Notes under the pieces: generated by a model
Seen by the model: only the letters and a program-made list of their open reading frames with translations
Told to the model about the DNA's origin: nothing
The model's database searches: none
In this document: positions 1 through 8,595 of the stretch, one piece after another
Position numbering within the stretch: position 1 is the first letter of the stretch
Layout of the letters: each line of letters starts with the position of its first letter
NCBI RefSeq assembly: GCF_003149455.1
Contig: NZ_QFFK01000005.1
Location: 372,001 to 436,000, forward strand
Length of the DNA stretch: 64,000 nucleotides
Origin: Chitinophaga deserti
GTDB taxonomy: Bacteria > Bacteroidota > Bacteroidia > Chitinophagales > Chitinophagaceae
Direction: 5' to 3'
Position numbers and translations under genes: made by a program

Positions 1-168
1 TGCAGTGGGAGTGAAGTGGGTGACGGAGAAGTAATCGTCCTGAATGAGGAGGATGGCCGTGGTATCACTGGGAACTTCAGGCGTATAAACCCAGGCGCCG
101 TTCACGCCGGATTGTGCGTACCCTGCCATAAGCAGGACAGATAGGAATGCTGTGAGCAATGCTTTCAT
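1..168 (-). CDS. Partial secreted protein, N-terminal 56 residues
   Basis: The gene runs off the left edge, so only the first 56 codons are visible. They begin MKALLTAFLSVLLMAGYAQS, a typical Sec signal peptide with cleavage likely after the Ala of GYAQ. The mature part starts with a GAWVYTPE stretch that would fit the first strand of a lipocalin-like or membrane-associated beta domain. It lies on the same strand as the CocE-type hydrolase, 29 nt downstream of it, so the two may be co-transcribed. The family is not recognisable from this fragment. Confidence 0.7.
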   Translation of the reverse strand, partial: MKALLTAFLSVLLMAGYAQSGVNGAWVYTPEVPSDTTAILLIQDDYFSVTHFTPTA

Positions 169-197
169 AGTTGCGTATTTTAAACGTGGTGGATGAT

Positions 198-2087
198 TTA
201 TTTGCTGAGTACCGGCAGTATTATCCGCGAAGCATGGGTGTTGTTGTGCCATATGCTGATGTCTGACGGGGTGAAGTCTTCCGGTTTTGCTTTGTAAATA
301 TCCGTAAATATCTGCGGATTCCTGTCTGCCAGCGGAAACCAGCTGCTTTGGATCTGGATCATCAACCGGTGGCCCTTTTTGAAGGTATGCGCCACATCGG
401 GCAGGGTGAACTTCACGGGCGTCACTTTACCAGGTACAAAGGGAACCGGCTGCGCGAAGTTTTCACGGTATTTGCCACGCATCACTTCGCCCCTCACCAG
501 CATCTGGTAGCCTCCCATGGGGTAGGTGGAGGATATGTAGCGGGAATGAGCAGTAGGAGCGGCGGCTCCTCCATAGCTGAATCCGTCAGGGAATACATCG
601 ATCACTTTCACCACGAAGTCGGCATCGGTAGTAGTAAGGCTCACCAGCAGGTCGGCTATTACGGGGCCTGCAAGGGTCAGGTCTTCCGTGAGCGTATCGG
701 TCTGGAACACCAGCACATCGGGCCTGCGGGCGGCAAAGCGCTGATCGTCTGTCATATAACTGATGGTACGGGTATGATGTACATCCTCCGTGTAAGGTAC
801 CGGCCTGGAAGGATCGCTGGTATAACGGCTGTAGGCTTTGCCGGAGGCGGGCTTGCTGTACTGCATCTTTCCGCCGGGCTGAAGGTAAATGGCTTTCTCC
901 TGTACGCCGGCAGCGGGCCATTGGCCGAAGGTACGCCACTGATTTTCTCCGGTGAAGAAGACGGTAGCTTCGGCAATGTCCTTTTCAGGCGCGCCAAGGA
1001 GGTGCTGGTCGAAGAACGGATGCTCAATATGCTCCTGGTACCATTCGGCGGTATTGGCGCCGAACTGTACGTTGCCGAGGTATTTACCGTCATCGGTAGA
1101 CCACTGCCCGTGATACCATGGCCCCATCACAATACGGTTACTGATCCCGGGGTTCTGCTTTTCGATGGCCTGATAGGTGGCCCATGCGCCAAAGCAGTCT
1201 TCGGCATCAAAGGTACCGCCTACTACCAGCATGGCGGGGCGCAGCTGCTTCAGATGGGGGCGCACGTTACGTGCTTTCCACCAGGCGTCGTAGTTGGGAT
1301 GGCTATAGAGATCTTTCCAGAATGCGATGCTGTCACCCATCAGCTTTGCGATCTGCGGAAGGGTGCCTGCTTCGAGGAAGAAATTGTAATTATCCATGTT
1401 GGTGTAAGGGTAGCCGGTGGGCCCAACCGTGGTAGGATAGGGGCGCGGCTTGCCGAACCCGCTGTAGAAATCGAACGCGTCATTCAGCATGAAAGCACCG
1501 TTGTGGTGGAAGTCGTCGCCAATGAACCAGTCTGTCACCGGTGCCTGTGGACTTACGGCTTTCAGTGCGGGGTGATGGCTCAGGGATGCCATGGTGGAAT
1601 AAAAACCGGGGTAGCTGATACCGGAAACGCCGACGTTACCGTTGTTATCGGTTACGTTTTTCACCAGCCAGTCGATGGTATCGTAAGTGTCGGTAGATTC
1701 ATCGGTTTCGTTTTTAGCGGGAGCAGGGTTATAAGGCCTTACATCCGTGAATTTGCCTTCGCTCATCCAGCGGCCGCGAACATCCTGTTTCACGATGATG
1801 TATCCTTTGCGGAGGTAATGGGCAAAGCTGGCGCGCATTTTAGGAAATGTGCCGCTGCCGTAAGGTGCACAACTGTAAGGAGAGCGCTCGAGGAGGATGG
1901 GGTGTTTGCCCGGGGTATTTTTGGGAGAGAACACCACGGTGAACAGTTTGGTACCATCGCGCATGGGGATCTGTACTTCCTGTTTGTTGTAATTTTCCTG
2001 CAGCCAGGAGGGCTCGTGCTCCTGTTGGGCGAAAACGGCGGAAAACGCCATCATGGCCCCGATGAGGGCCAACATTGGTTTAGACAT
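198..2087 (-). CDS. CocE/NonD-type serine hydrolase, exported (X-Pro dipeptidyl-peptidase-like)
   Basis: A 629-residue alpha/beta hydrolase of the CocE/NonD (peptidase S15-like) family, which cleaves acyl, ester or amide bonds. The signal peptide is MSKPMLALIGAMMAFSAVFA. The nucleophile motif is GISYPG with Ser158; the likely acid is Asp294 in GGTFDAED and the likely base His326 in GPWYHGQW. Residues from about 385 to the end form the jelly-roll C-terminal domain of S15 proteins (APVTAHSRYISS and HRLMIQIQSSWFPLADRNP are typical). The start at 2087 is preferred over an in-frame ATG 33 nt upstream because it opens the signal peptide directly. The substrate cannot be read from sequence; glutaryl-7-ACA acylase and cocaine esterase are relatives. 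Confidence 0.9.
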   Translation of the reverse strand: MSKPMLALIGAMMAFSAVFAQQEHEPSWLQENYNKQEVQIPMRDGTKLFTVVFSPKNTPGKHPILLERSPYSCAPYGSGTFPKMRASFAHYLRKGYIIVKQDVRGRWMSEGKFTDVRPYNPAPAKNETDESTDTYDTIDWLVKNVTDNNGNVGVSGISYPGFYSTMASLSHHPALKAVSPQAPVTDWFIGDDFHHNGAFMLNDAFDFYSGFGKPRPYPTTVGPTGYPYTNMDNYNFFLEAGTLPQIAKLMGDSIAFWKDLYSHPNYDAWWKARNVRPHLKQLRPAMLVVGGTFDAEDCFGAWATYQAIEKQNPGISNRIVMGPWYHGQWSTDDGKYLGNVQFGANTAEWYQEHIEHPFFDQHLLGAPEKDIAEATVFFTGENQWRTFGQWPAAGVQEKAIYLQPGGKMQYSKPASGKAYSRYTSDPSRPVPYTEDVHHTRTISYMTDDQRFAARRPDVLVFQTDTLTEDLTLAGPVIADLLVSLTTTDADFVVKVIDVFPDGFSYGGAAAPTAHSRYISSTYPMGGYQMLVRGEVMRGKYRENFAQPVPFVPGKVTPVKFTLPDVAHTFKKGHRLMIQIQSSWFPLADRNPQIFTDIYKAKPEDFTPSDISIWHNNTHASRIILPVLSK

Positions 2088-2171
2088 GTCTTTTAATTGA
2101 TCGTTATAAATATAATTCATCTGCCGCAGATGACACTATTTTGCCTTAACTTCCATGCTAAATTAGCCACT

Positions 2172-2681
2172 ATGCCCAGACCCTTACCCACCGAGTACGC
2201 CGGGTATTACGATACATATATCAGCAAAGTACCCGAAGAAGATCTTATCCCTGCATTCCGTAAACACACTGCCGCTATGCTGGCATTCCTCAAAAAAGTT
2301 CCTGTTGTTCGGAGAACTTTTGCTTATGCTCCCGATAAATGGACCGTTAAGCAGGTATTGCAGCATATCATCGATGCGGAGCGGGTGTTTGCCTACCGTG
2401 CCCTGAACTTTGCCCGGAAAGATGCTAACGAGCTGCCCAGCTTCGATGAAAACGAATTTGCAGAAGTGGCACGTACCGAGCACCGCGATTGGAACGATAT
2501 GGTGGAGGAATTCCAGTTTGTCCGTAATGCATCCGATATATTCTTCCGCAGCCTCAACGAAGAGGAGCTTTCCCGCACCGGAATAGCCAGCGGTAAGTCC
2601 GTTAGCGTCCGCGCACTGGCTTATATCACCCTTGGCCATGCCATCCATCACATGGAGGTGGTGAAAGAAAGATATCTGTAG
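2172..2681 (+). CDS. DinB-family four-helix protein
   Basis: A 169-residue protein of the DinB/YfiT-like superfamily: a four-helix bundle that usually binds a divalent metal through three histidines. The visible candidates are the His in QHIIDAERVFAYRA and the pair in GHAIHHMEVV near the C-terminus, which match the family pattern. There is no signal peptide, so it should be cytoplasmic. Members include bacillithiol or mycothiol-dependent transferases and many uncharacterised damage-inducible proteins; which applies here is unknown. The start MPRPLPTEYAGYY at 2172 is chosen because family members begin this way; an upstream in-frame ATG at 2097 would overlap the divergent hydrolase promoter region. 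Confidence 0.88.
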   Translation: MPRPLPTEYAGYYDTYISKVPEEDLIPAFRKHTAAMLAFLKKVPVVRRTFAYAPDKWTVKQVLQHIIDAERVFAYRALNFARKDANELPSFDENEFAEVARTEHRDWNDMVEEFQFVRNASDIFFRSLNEEELSRTGIASGKSVSVRALAYITLGHAIHHMEVVKERYL

Positions 2682-2700
2682 ATCAAATTACTATCATTTT

Positions 2701-2720
2701 CTACCGGCAAAAACCGGTAG
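2701..2720. terminator. Hairpin, possible weak terminator of the DinB-like gene
   Basis: A perfect 7-bp inverted repeat (CTACCGG, 6-nt loop CAAAAA, CCGGTAG) lies 19 nt after the DinB-like gene and 20 nt before the next start. The U-tract is poor on the plus strand, so termination may be partial and the two genes may be linked. Confidence 0.4.
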
Positions 2721-2740
2721 TATTACGGAAATTATCCACG

Positions 2741-4264
2741 ATGAAAATTAGCTACGCCATCGCCGCATGCCTTATTGCGGGAACGACGGTCCTTGCGCAG
2801 GAAGCGCCACTCTGGAAAGCGTATGCCTCCGCATACCGCGAAGGCAAAACCAGCACCCTGCCCGATTTCTCCTATGCAGGGTATCATTTCTCGGAAAAGA
2901 AGCTGCCCGATCCGGCAGCGAAAAAGCAGTTCAATGTTACGGACTATGGCGCTAAGCCAAACGATGAGGGGTATGATGATGCGGCTATTCAGGCTGCCAT
3001 CCGTGCCGCAGAGGCAAACCCGGGCGGTGGCGTGGTACGCTTCCCCGCAGGGCGCTTTCTCATATGTCCGGACAACGACAAGTCCAAAAAGATCACCATC
3101 CAAAAGTCCGGCATCGTACTGCAGGGCGCCGGCAGCGGGGAGGGTGGTACCGAGATCTTTGCCACTAACATGAGGATCGGTACCCGGCAGTTCCGCTTTG
3201 AGCCGGAACATCGTACTACTAAGCGCCTCGCCGTTATTACCGGTAAGGCAGAAAGCGGCGGGCATTGGGTAACCGTCGCAGATGCATCGGCCCTCAAAGC
3301 CGGACAGGATGTTACCCTCCGCCATAAAAGCGAAGCCTTCACCCGCAGGTACTTTGCTCCGCAGGAGTTGCATAAAGACTGGACCCGCCTCTTTGGTAAC
3401 AACGGTGGTATGAACATCCAGGAGATCCATACCATCGCTGAAGTGAAAGGTAACCGCGTCCGCTTTATCAATCCCCTGCACATCCCCATTGAGCCGGTGG
3501 AAGGGCACGACTTTATACTGGAAAGCTACGAAGCGCTGGAAGAATGCGGAATTGAGCATATCCGTTTCACCGGAAACTGGAACAGCTATCCGGAAGAGTT
3601 TGTGCATCATAAAGACAGTATCCACGATGCCGGATGGTGTGCTGTGGCCATGGAATATGTGAAGGATTCGTGGATACGTTCCTGTACGTTCAATGACTGG
3701 AATGAAGGCGTGTTCATCCGTGCAGGGTACCGCATCACGCTTATCCATAACACCTTTGGTGGTAAGGGCGGGCACAGCACGGTGCATGCCCGATCGGGGT
3801 ATGGTGTGCTGGTGAAGATGTGTGAATTTACTTCATCTCACCATGGCCCGGGAACCGGCTATACTGGCGTTAATACCGTAGTTACACAATGTAAAATGGC
3901 GGTAGATCAGAATATAGACAGTCACTCCGGCCAGCCTTACGCCACCCTGTTCGATGATATCCGTGGCGGTGTATTCCGTAATATAGGCGGGCCGCAGCCG
4001 GGCTTCCCGCATCATGGGCGCGATCTCGTATTCTGGAATTTCTACCACCGCTCTACCTGGGACTTTACCTATGATTTCTGGGACTTGCAGAAGCGGAAGA
4101 ATCATACCTTCGCGCAGCCTGTATTTGTTGGCTTCCGTGCAGACAGGGACATTCGTTTTAAGAACGAAGGCCGCAACGAGCTGCCCGGTAAGGAAGTGCA
4201 GCCGCGCAGTCTTTTTGAAGCGCAGCTGGCATTGCGTTTGAAGGAAAAGGCGCTGAAAAAATAG
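2741..4264 (+). CDS. Secreted parallel beta-helix protein, pectate-lyase superfamily (DUF4955-like)
   Basis: A 507-residue exported protein with signal peptide MKISYAIAACLIAGTTVLAQ. From about residue 65 it has the classic opening of pectate-lyase-3/GH28-like beta-helix proteins: FNVTDYGAKPNDEGYDDAAI, then GGGVVRFPAGRFLI and SGIVLQGAG. The middle (VKDSWIRSCTFNDWNEGVFI, RITLIHNTFGGKGGHSTVHA) shows the repeating coil pattern. It resembles secreted proteins annotated as DUF4955 in Bacteroidota. The fold is well supported, but lyase, hydrolase or epimerase activity and the substrate cannot be assigned from sequence. No SusC/SusD genes adjoin it. Confidence 0.82.
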   Translation: MKISYAIAACLIAGTTVLAQEAPLWKAYASAYREGKTSTLPDFSYAGYHFSEKKLPDPAAKKQFNVTDYGAKPNDEGYDDAAIQAAIRAAEANPGGGVVRFPAGRFLICPDNDKSKKITIQKSGIVLQGAGSGEGGTEIFATNMRIGTRQFRFEPEHRTTKRLAVITGKAESGGHWVTVADASALKAGQDVTLRHKSEAFTRRYFAPQELHKDWTRLFGNNGGMNIQEIHTIAEVKGNRVRFINPLHIPIEPVEGHDFILESYEALEECGIEHIRFTGNWNSYPEEFVHHKDSIHDAGWCAVAMEYVKDSWIRSCTFNDWNEGVFIRAGYRITLIHNTFGGKGGHSTVHARSGYGVLVKMCEFTSSHHGPGTGYTGVNTVVTQCKMAVDQNIDSHSGQPYATLFDDIRGGVFRNIGGPQPGFPHHGRDLVFWNFYHRSTWDFTYDFWDLQKRKNHTFAQPVFVGFRADRDIRFKNEGRNELPGKEVQPRSLFEAQLALRLKEKALKK

Positions 4265-4303
4265 CTTCTTCCCATTTTTCATTTTCGCTTCATCTTGTCG
4301 ATT

Positions 4304-4311
4304 TATGTTTG
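4304..4311 (+). promoter_or_regulatory. Bacteroidota -7 element TATGTTTG
   Basis: It matches TAnnTTTG exactly and lies 38 nt before the start at 4350. It overlaps an alternative in-frame ATG at 4305 and so argues against that longer start. No TTTG was found at the -33 spacing. Confidence 0.5.
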
Positions 4312-4349
4312 CATGGATAACATCAAATTTTAACCATCAATCGACATTT

Positions 4350-5057
4350 ATGAAAACGAAAGGAAAAGTATTCTTTGCGGTATTTATTGCAATGGCTTCA
4401 GCCGCATCGGCGCAGCAGGTTACTTCCAGGCAGCAGGCGGTGGTTCGTGCCGGTGGGGAAGTACGTGCGGAAAAACAAGGTGTGAAAGCGGGTACATCGG
4501 TGCAGGCCGAGCATTCGGCCGAAAAATCAGTGTCGGTGCCGGGAGATGTGAAGGCCGCTTCGAAGTCAGGTGTAAAGACGGAGCAAAGTGCCAGTGTAGA
4601 TACACGGCCGGTGTTGAAAGAGGTGAAAAGTGGCGTAGAGTCAGTGAAAGGTGAGATTTCGGCGGTGAAGGAGGCGGGTGCTGATGCGGTTAGTCAGGCG
4701 GCTGCAGGCGCGGAATCTTCGGTAAATGCGGCGGTGCAGGTGAAGCAGGAGGCTTCGGCTGCCGTTGGATCCGTTGGTGGCGAACTGCGTTCCGCGACAG
4801 AGGCCGGGGCACTGTTGGAAAGCAATTCGAAAGGCGGACAGGTGCCGCAGCAGGTGTCAGGCGTTTTAGATGGTGGAGTAGAGATGGTGCAGAAGCCGAT
4901 TGCAGAGGCGAATGGGCTTGTGAATGGCTCGTTAAAAGGTACGGCGCCGGTAAAAATAAATACGGCCGGAAACGTAAGTAATGTGATGAAAATCAACGTT
5001 TCTCCGGTAAGAGCCCAGGTGAAGAGCATTACCGCCGGGCGTATCAGCATATTGTAA
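4350..5057 (+). CDS. Secreted low-complexity Ala/Val/Ser/Lys/Glu-rich protein, unknown
   Basis: A 235-residue protein with a clear signal peptide (MKTKGKVFFAVFIAMASAASA). The mature chain has no Cys, almost no aromatic residues, and is built from Ala, Val, Ser, Lys, Glu and Gln in short degenerate repeats such as VQAEHSAEKSVSV and VKQEASAAVGSV. This composition suggests an extended or helical, probably flexible, periplasmic or surface protein. I recognise no family. It is first of five genes in a row on the plus strand (two small secreted or outer-membrane products, then a two-component pair), so it may be part of a cell-envelope response system. Confidence 0.75.
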   Translation: MKTKGKVFFAVFIAMASAASAQQVTSRQQAVVRAGGEVRAEKQGVKAGTSVQAEHSAEKSVSVPGDVKAASKSGVKTEQSASVDTRPVLKEVKSGVESVKGEISAVKEAGADAVSQAAAGAESSVNAAVQVKQEASAAVGSVGGELRSATEAGALLESNSKGGQVPQQVSGVLDGGVEMVQKPIAEANGLVNGSLKGTAPVKINTAGNVSNVMKINVSPVRAQVKSITAGRISIL

Positions 5058-5120
5058 AATTAAACCTCAGCAGGTTTATGCAGTCTTAAAAAACGGCATA
5101 GACCTGTTATTTTTACCCAG

Positions 5121-5453
5121 ATGCGGAGGTTATTAGTTCCCACATGTTTAATGATTGTGTTCATCGGTTTGTTTCGTCCTGCTTTCGGACGAAGCGGGCC
5201 GTTGCATACCAATACACCGTTAGATTCGATCCCGGCTGCCAGTAAACCGGGGGAGAAAAATCCGCAGATCCCGGAAAGCAAAACGGTGCCATTGCAGGAA
5301 GTCAAAACGGCGCCATTGCCAGACATTATAAAGGAAGTGCCAAAATCGAGAAGAAAAATAAAACCTATAGCCGTACCGGCGCCGATGCCGGTGAAGCCGG
5401 TCCGGATCATCCGGCCGGGAGCGATCCGGAGGGTGATCAGGGTGGTCGGTTAG
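5121..5453 (+). CDS. Small secreted protein with cationic Pro/Arg-rich C-terminus, unknown
   Basis: A 110-residue protein. Residues 1-23 are a signal peptide (MRRLLVPTCLMIVFIGLF then RPAFG). Residues 24-74 are Pro/Lys/Glu-rich and look unstructured. The last 36 residues (75-110) contain 11 Lys or Arg, six Pro and no acidic residue, ending in IRRVIRVVG. A tail like this could bind peptidoglycan, LPS or nucleic acid, or act like a proline-rich cationic peptide; this is inference. It lies 63 nt after the low-complexity protein and 12 nt before the outer-membrane barrel, so co-expression is likely. No homologous family is recognised. Confidence 0.68.
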   Translation: MRRLLVPTCLMIVFIGLFRPAFGRSGPLHTNTPLDSIPAASKPGEKNPQIPESKTVPLQEVKTAPLPDIIKEVPKSRRKIKPIAVPAPMPVKPVRIIRPGAIRRVIRVVG

Positions 5454-5465
5454 AAAAGTAACCAT

Positions 5466-6326
5466 ATGAAAAACTTATGCATACTAGCCATATCGATATG
5501 GTTGACGGGGATTTCCGCACGCGCGCAAGACAGTTCGGACGTCAAATCTCCGGCGCTGACGCTAACGCTGGCGTTGACGGGGATGAGCGACGCGAGTTAT
5601 TATGGGCAGAAGGCGGAAGTAAGGGCTCCTTACATTGCAGGCGTCGCGCAACTGAAAATGCGCAGCGGATTTTACTTTACGGGCATGGCGTACCGGTTGT
5701 TGGATGACAGTACCTCGGCAGTATCTGCGGGGAGCCTGGGCGTAGGGTATGCTTTTAAACTCGGAAAGAAATGGTCGGCCGACCTGAGCTACAGTCATGC
5801 CTTTTACCCGGAAAATTCTCCCCTGTTACAGGCAGCGAGCCCTGATAACGCGGGAGCTTCCCTGCAGTATGAATATTGGGCCACGTCGGCAATCAACGTA
5901 GATTATAATTTCGGAAAGGAGCAAGACGTGTTCGTGACTTTTTCCACGGAGAAACTGATCCGGCTGGGAAGCTTCGCCGCAGGAAAAGATCTGCTGGCCG
6001 TTACACCTTCTATCGACATCACGGGCGGAACCCAGCATTTTTACGATACTTATGTAACGGAGAAGCGTTACCGTGACAGTGTGTTGGGGATTCCATTGCC
6101 GGTCATACCCGGTATACCTGCGGGAGGAAGCTCTTCTTCCGTCTCAACGGTTGAATCTACGCGGTTCGATATGTTGTCGTACTCGTTGCGTATCCCATTG
6201 TCCTACACCCGTGCACATTATATGATCGAGGCTGCTTACCAGGCTTCAGTGCTTGGAAAAGCGGCACAGGTGGGAGGAGGAAGGACGAATCATTTTTTCG
6301 GATGCAGTGTTTATTATCAATTTTGA
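5466..6326 (+). CDS. Predicted outer-membrane beta-barrel protein, unknown
   Basis: A 286-residue protein with signal peptide MKNLCILAISIWLTGISARA then Q. It alternates polar and hydrophobic residues in strand-like segments (MRSGFYFTGMAYRLLD, GSLGVGYAFKLG, KWSADLSYSHAFY, LRIPLSYTRAHYMIEAAYQ) and ends in VYYQF. A terminal Phe after alternating residues is the usual outer-membrane barrel assembly signal. About 12 strands are plausible. A Pro/Gly/Ser stretch near residues 203-222 (IPLPVIPGIPAGGSSSS) looks like a long extracellular loop. The stop codon is one base before the response regulator start, indicating one operon. Confidence 0.8.
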   Translation: MKNLCILAISIWLTGISARAQDSSDVKSPALTLTLALTGMSDASYYGQKAEVRAPYIAGVAQLKMRSGFYFTGMAYRLLDDSTSAVSAGSLGVGYAFKLGKKWSADLSYSHAFYPENSPLLQAASPDNAGASLQYEYWATSAINVDYNFGKEQDVFVTFSTEKLIRLGSFAAGKDLLAVTPSIDITGGTQHFYDTYVTEKRYRDSVLGIPLPVIPGIPAGGSSSSVSTVESTRFDMLSYSLRIPLSYTRAHYMIEAAYQASVLGKAAQVGGGRTNHFFGCSVYYQF

Positions 6327-6327
6327 T

Positions 6328-7005
6328 ATGACGAAAGTATTGATCGTTGAAGACGAGGTATTGATTGCCCGGGAGATGGAACAATTCCTGCGGCAATCGA
6401 GGTACCATTGCGACATCGCTTATACGGCTGCACAAGCGCTTCTCAAGTTGGAAGACAATAGCTATGATTTCCTGCTGCTCGACCTTGGGTTGCCTGATAA
6501 AGACGGGTTGGCGCTGTTGTACGAAGCCAAGAAAGACATGCCCGATTTGTCATGCATCATTTTGTCGGCCCGGGGCCAGGTGGAAGACCGGATCCGGGGG
6601 CTTGACCTGGGTGCGGACGATTACCTGCCGAAGCCGTTTTCGTTGCCGGAGCTGCACGCGCGTATGCAGGCGGTTATACGCCGTAAATACGGGCTGCGCG
6701 AGAAACTGGTATCGCTGGGGGAGTTCCAGATGGATTTGGGAAGCGGGCAGGTGTTGCATGAAGGAACGGCGGTGCCATTGTCTAAAAAGGAGACAGATGT
6801 ATTGAGTTACCTGTTGCTGCATAAGAACCGTCCCATCACCCGGATGCAATTGAGCGAACATATCTGGGGGAGCTACGCCGGCGAAGACTACGACTCCAAT
6901 TACATCGACGTACATATCAAGAATATCCGGAAGAAACTTGCTGCGAAGGCATCGACAGAATGGTTGCAGACCATCCGGAATATCGGCTATAAAATCTGTG
7001 TCTGA
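6328..7005 (+). CDS. OmpR/PhoB-type response regulator
   Basis: A 225-residue two-component regulator. The receiver domain (1-120) has the acidic pair in VEDE (residues 8-10), phospho-acceptor Asp52 in LLLDLGLPD, and the conserved Lys in YLPKPFSLPEL. The C-terminal winged helix (about 130-225) has the OmpR-type motifs LSKKETDVLSYLL and SNYIDVHIKNIRKKL. It starts one base after the barrel gene and ends 2 nt before the kinase, so the pair is translationally linked. Its targets are unknown; the upstream envelope genes of the same operon are the obvious candidates. Confidence 0.95.
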   Translation: MTKVLIVEDEVLIAREMEQFLRQSRYHCDIAYTAAQALLKLEDNSYDFLLLDLGLPDKDGLALLYEAKKDMPDLSCIILSARGQVEDRIRGLDLGADDYLPKPFSLPELHARMQAVIRRKYGLREKLVSLGEFQMDLGSGQVLHEGTAVPLSKKETDVLSYLLLHKNRPITRMQLSEHIWGSYAGEDYDSNYIDVHIKNIRKKLAAKASTEWLQTIRNIGYKICV

Positions 7006-7007
7006 TC

Positions 7008-8330
7008 ATGAGGTTGCGCACTAAGCTTACATTGTTCATTACGTTGTCCAAACTGGGCATCGTGACCTTGTTCGTTTTGGCGCTGCCTTTCCTTGTAGAA
7101 AGGATCGCCTTTCAGTACAACGATTACTACCTTCAGGAACAGAAGAAGAAAGTATTGAACGTGATCGGGAAGAATGGCCTGGAATATTACCTGGCCGGCG
7201 AAAGGGATTATGGCAGCTATACGATGCTGAAAGAAGAGTATATTTCCCTGGAACCGACAGACCGGCGTAATGCAGGTGATACCATCGCTACATTGCGCCG
7301 GGTGGTGGAAAACGACACGCTGACATACCGGGTGCTTACCCATCTGTTTACTTATGAAGGAGCAACGTATATGTTGGAAGTCGGCAAAACGGCGGCTTCC
7401 ATCGGACAATACAACCGTCCTTTGCAGAAAATGGCTATTTACCTGCTGGCAGGATTGCTCTTCACAACAATTATCCTGGACCTTATTTACACACGTATCC
7501 TGCTGAGGCCATTGGGAGACATCATTCGCAACCAGCTCCTCGCGCGAAAATTCCCTTTCAAAGACGATGCGCCGAAAGTTAAAACGACCACTGCCGATTT
7601 CCGGTATCTGGACGATTCCCTGTCCGGGCTTATGGATAAGGTAAGGGAGGCTTTTGACAAAGAGCGGGAGTTCACCGCCAATGCTTCGCACGAGCTGTTG
7701 ACACCCATCAGTATCCTTCAGCATAAGATCGAGAACCTCATGATGGACGAATCGGTAGGAGACCAAACGCAGCAAAAACTGGGAGCAATGATGAACACCG
7801 TTCACCGGCTCCGAAAAATCGTGCAATCGCTGCTACTGATCTCACGCATTGAGAACGACCAGTTCCCGCGGGAGGATCAGTTCCCGCTGTCGGAGTTACT
7901 TAAAGAGGTGATGGAGGAATTGGGGCACCGGTTGGAAGAAAAACAGTTGCGATTCCATTTAAGGGTGAACGGAGCTGTGGCGGTGGACATGAACCGGGAC
8001 CTGATCTTCCAGCTCTTCCATAACCTGGTCAATAATGCCATCCGTTATAACCGCCCGGGAGGCAGCATTTGGATCCGCGATTCTTTAGCGGACGACGGCA
8101 GTTATTCCATTACTGTGGAAGACTCGGGGATCGGTATACCTGAGGATTCGCTGGAAGCCATTTTCGGGCGGTTCCGCAAAATCGGGGCAGGCGAAGGTGT
8201 GGGATTAGGATTGTCGATCGTGTCTTCCATCGCGAAGCATCATGAGATATCGTTGGAAGTGAAATCCGAGGAAGGAAAGGGCGCTGCTTTCGTTGTGTTG
8301 TTTCCGAGGGCGGGCATTGCAAAGGCGTAG
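7008..8330 (+). CDS. Membrane sensor histidine kinase
   Basis: A 440-residue kinase, partner of the preceding regulator. Transmembrane helix 1 spans about residues 9-30 and helix 2 about 143-163, enclosing a periplasmic sensor of roughly 110 residues without a recognisable fold. A HAMP-like linker follows. The dimerisation box is ASHELLTP with phospho-acceptor His228. The ATP domain has N box FHNLVNNAIRYN, G1 VEDSGIGIP and G2 GVGLGLSIV. All catalytic motifs are intact. The signal is unknown; position behind an outer-membrane barrel and two secreted proteins suggests an envelope cue. Confidence 0.95.
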   Translation: MRLRTKLTLFITLSKLGIVTLFVLALPFLVERIAFQYNDYYLQEQKKKVLNVIGKNGLEYYLAGERDYGSYTMLKEEYISLEPTDRRNAGDTIATLRRVVENDTLTYRVLTHLFTYEGATYMLEVGKTAASIGQYNRPLQKMAIYLLAGLLFTTIILDLIYTRILLRPLGDIIRNQLLARKFPFKDDAPKVKTTTADFRYLDDSLSGLMDKVREAFDKEREFTANASHELLTPISILQHKIENLMMDESVGDQTQQKLGAMMNTVHRLRKIVQSLLLISRIENDQFPREDQFPLSELLKEVMEELGHRLEEKQLRFHLRVNGAVAVDMNRDLIFQLFHNLVNNAIRYNRPGGSIWIRDSLADDGSYSITVEDSGIGIPEDSLEAIFGRFRKIGAGEGVGLGLSIVSSIAKHHEISLEVKSEEGKGAAFVVLFPRAGIAKA

Positions 8331-8545
8331 GAATGTATTGGGCTGCATCTTGGTTCGCAGTTCGAAATTCGTGATTTGAAAGGTGATACGTCTGTCAGCT
8401 CTTCAATTGCTGCCTTGTTTCTGCGAACAAAGACATTATACAACCGGCCGGTAGAGCAGCGTTCCCGGAAACACTACACCGGATTATCAAAGCCCCAAAG
8501 AAAATTGTATTTCCCTTTATCATAAGGAATTCACTAACCGCAATT

Positions 8546-8576
8546 AAAAAGGCCGCCCATAACAGGCGGCCTTTTT
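8546..8576. terminator. Bidirectional rho-independent terminator
   Basis: A perfect GGCCGCC/GGCGGCC stem with a 7-nt loop is flanked by A5 on the left and T5 on the right, so it works on both strands. It serves the kinase operon on plus and the outer-membrane protein gene on minus. The rest of 8331-8595 holds no coding signal I can see. Confidence 0.9.
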
Positions 8577-8595
8577 ATGTTAGAAGGGCGGAAGG

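Noticed and set aside
348..2096. A 582-codon open frame on the plus strand over the CocE-type gene
   Set aside because: No signal peptide or family pattern, and the minus-strand hydrolase has a complete triad.
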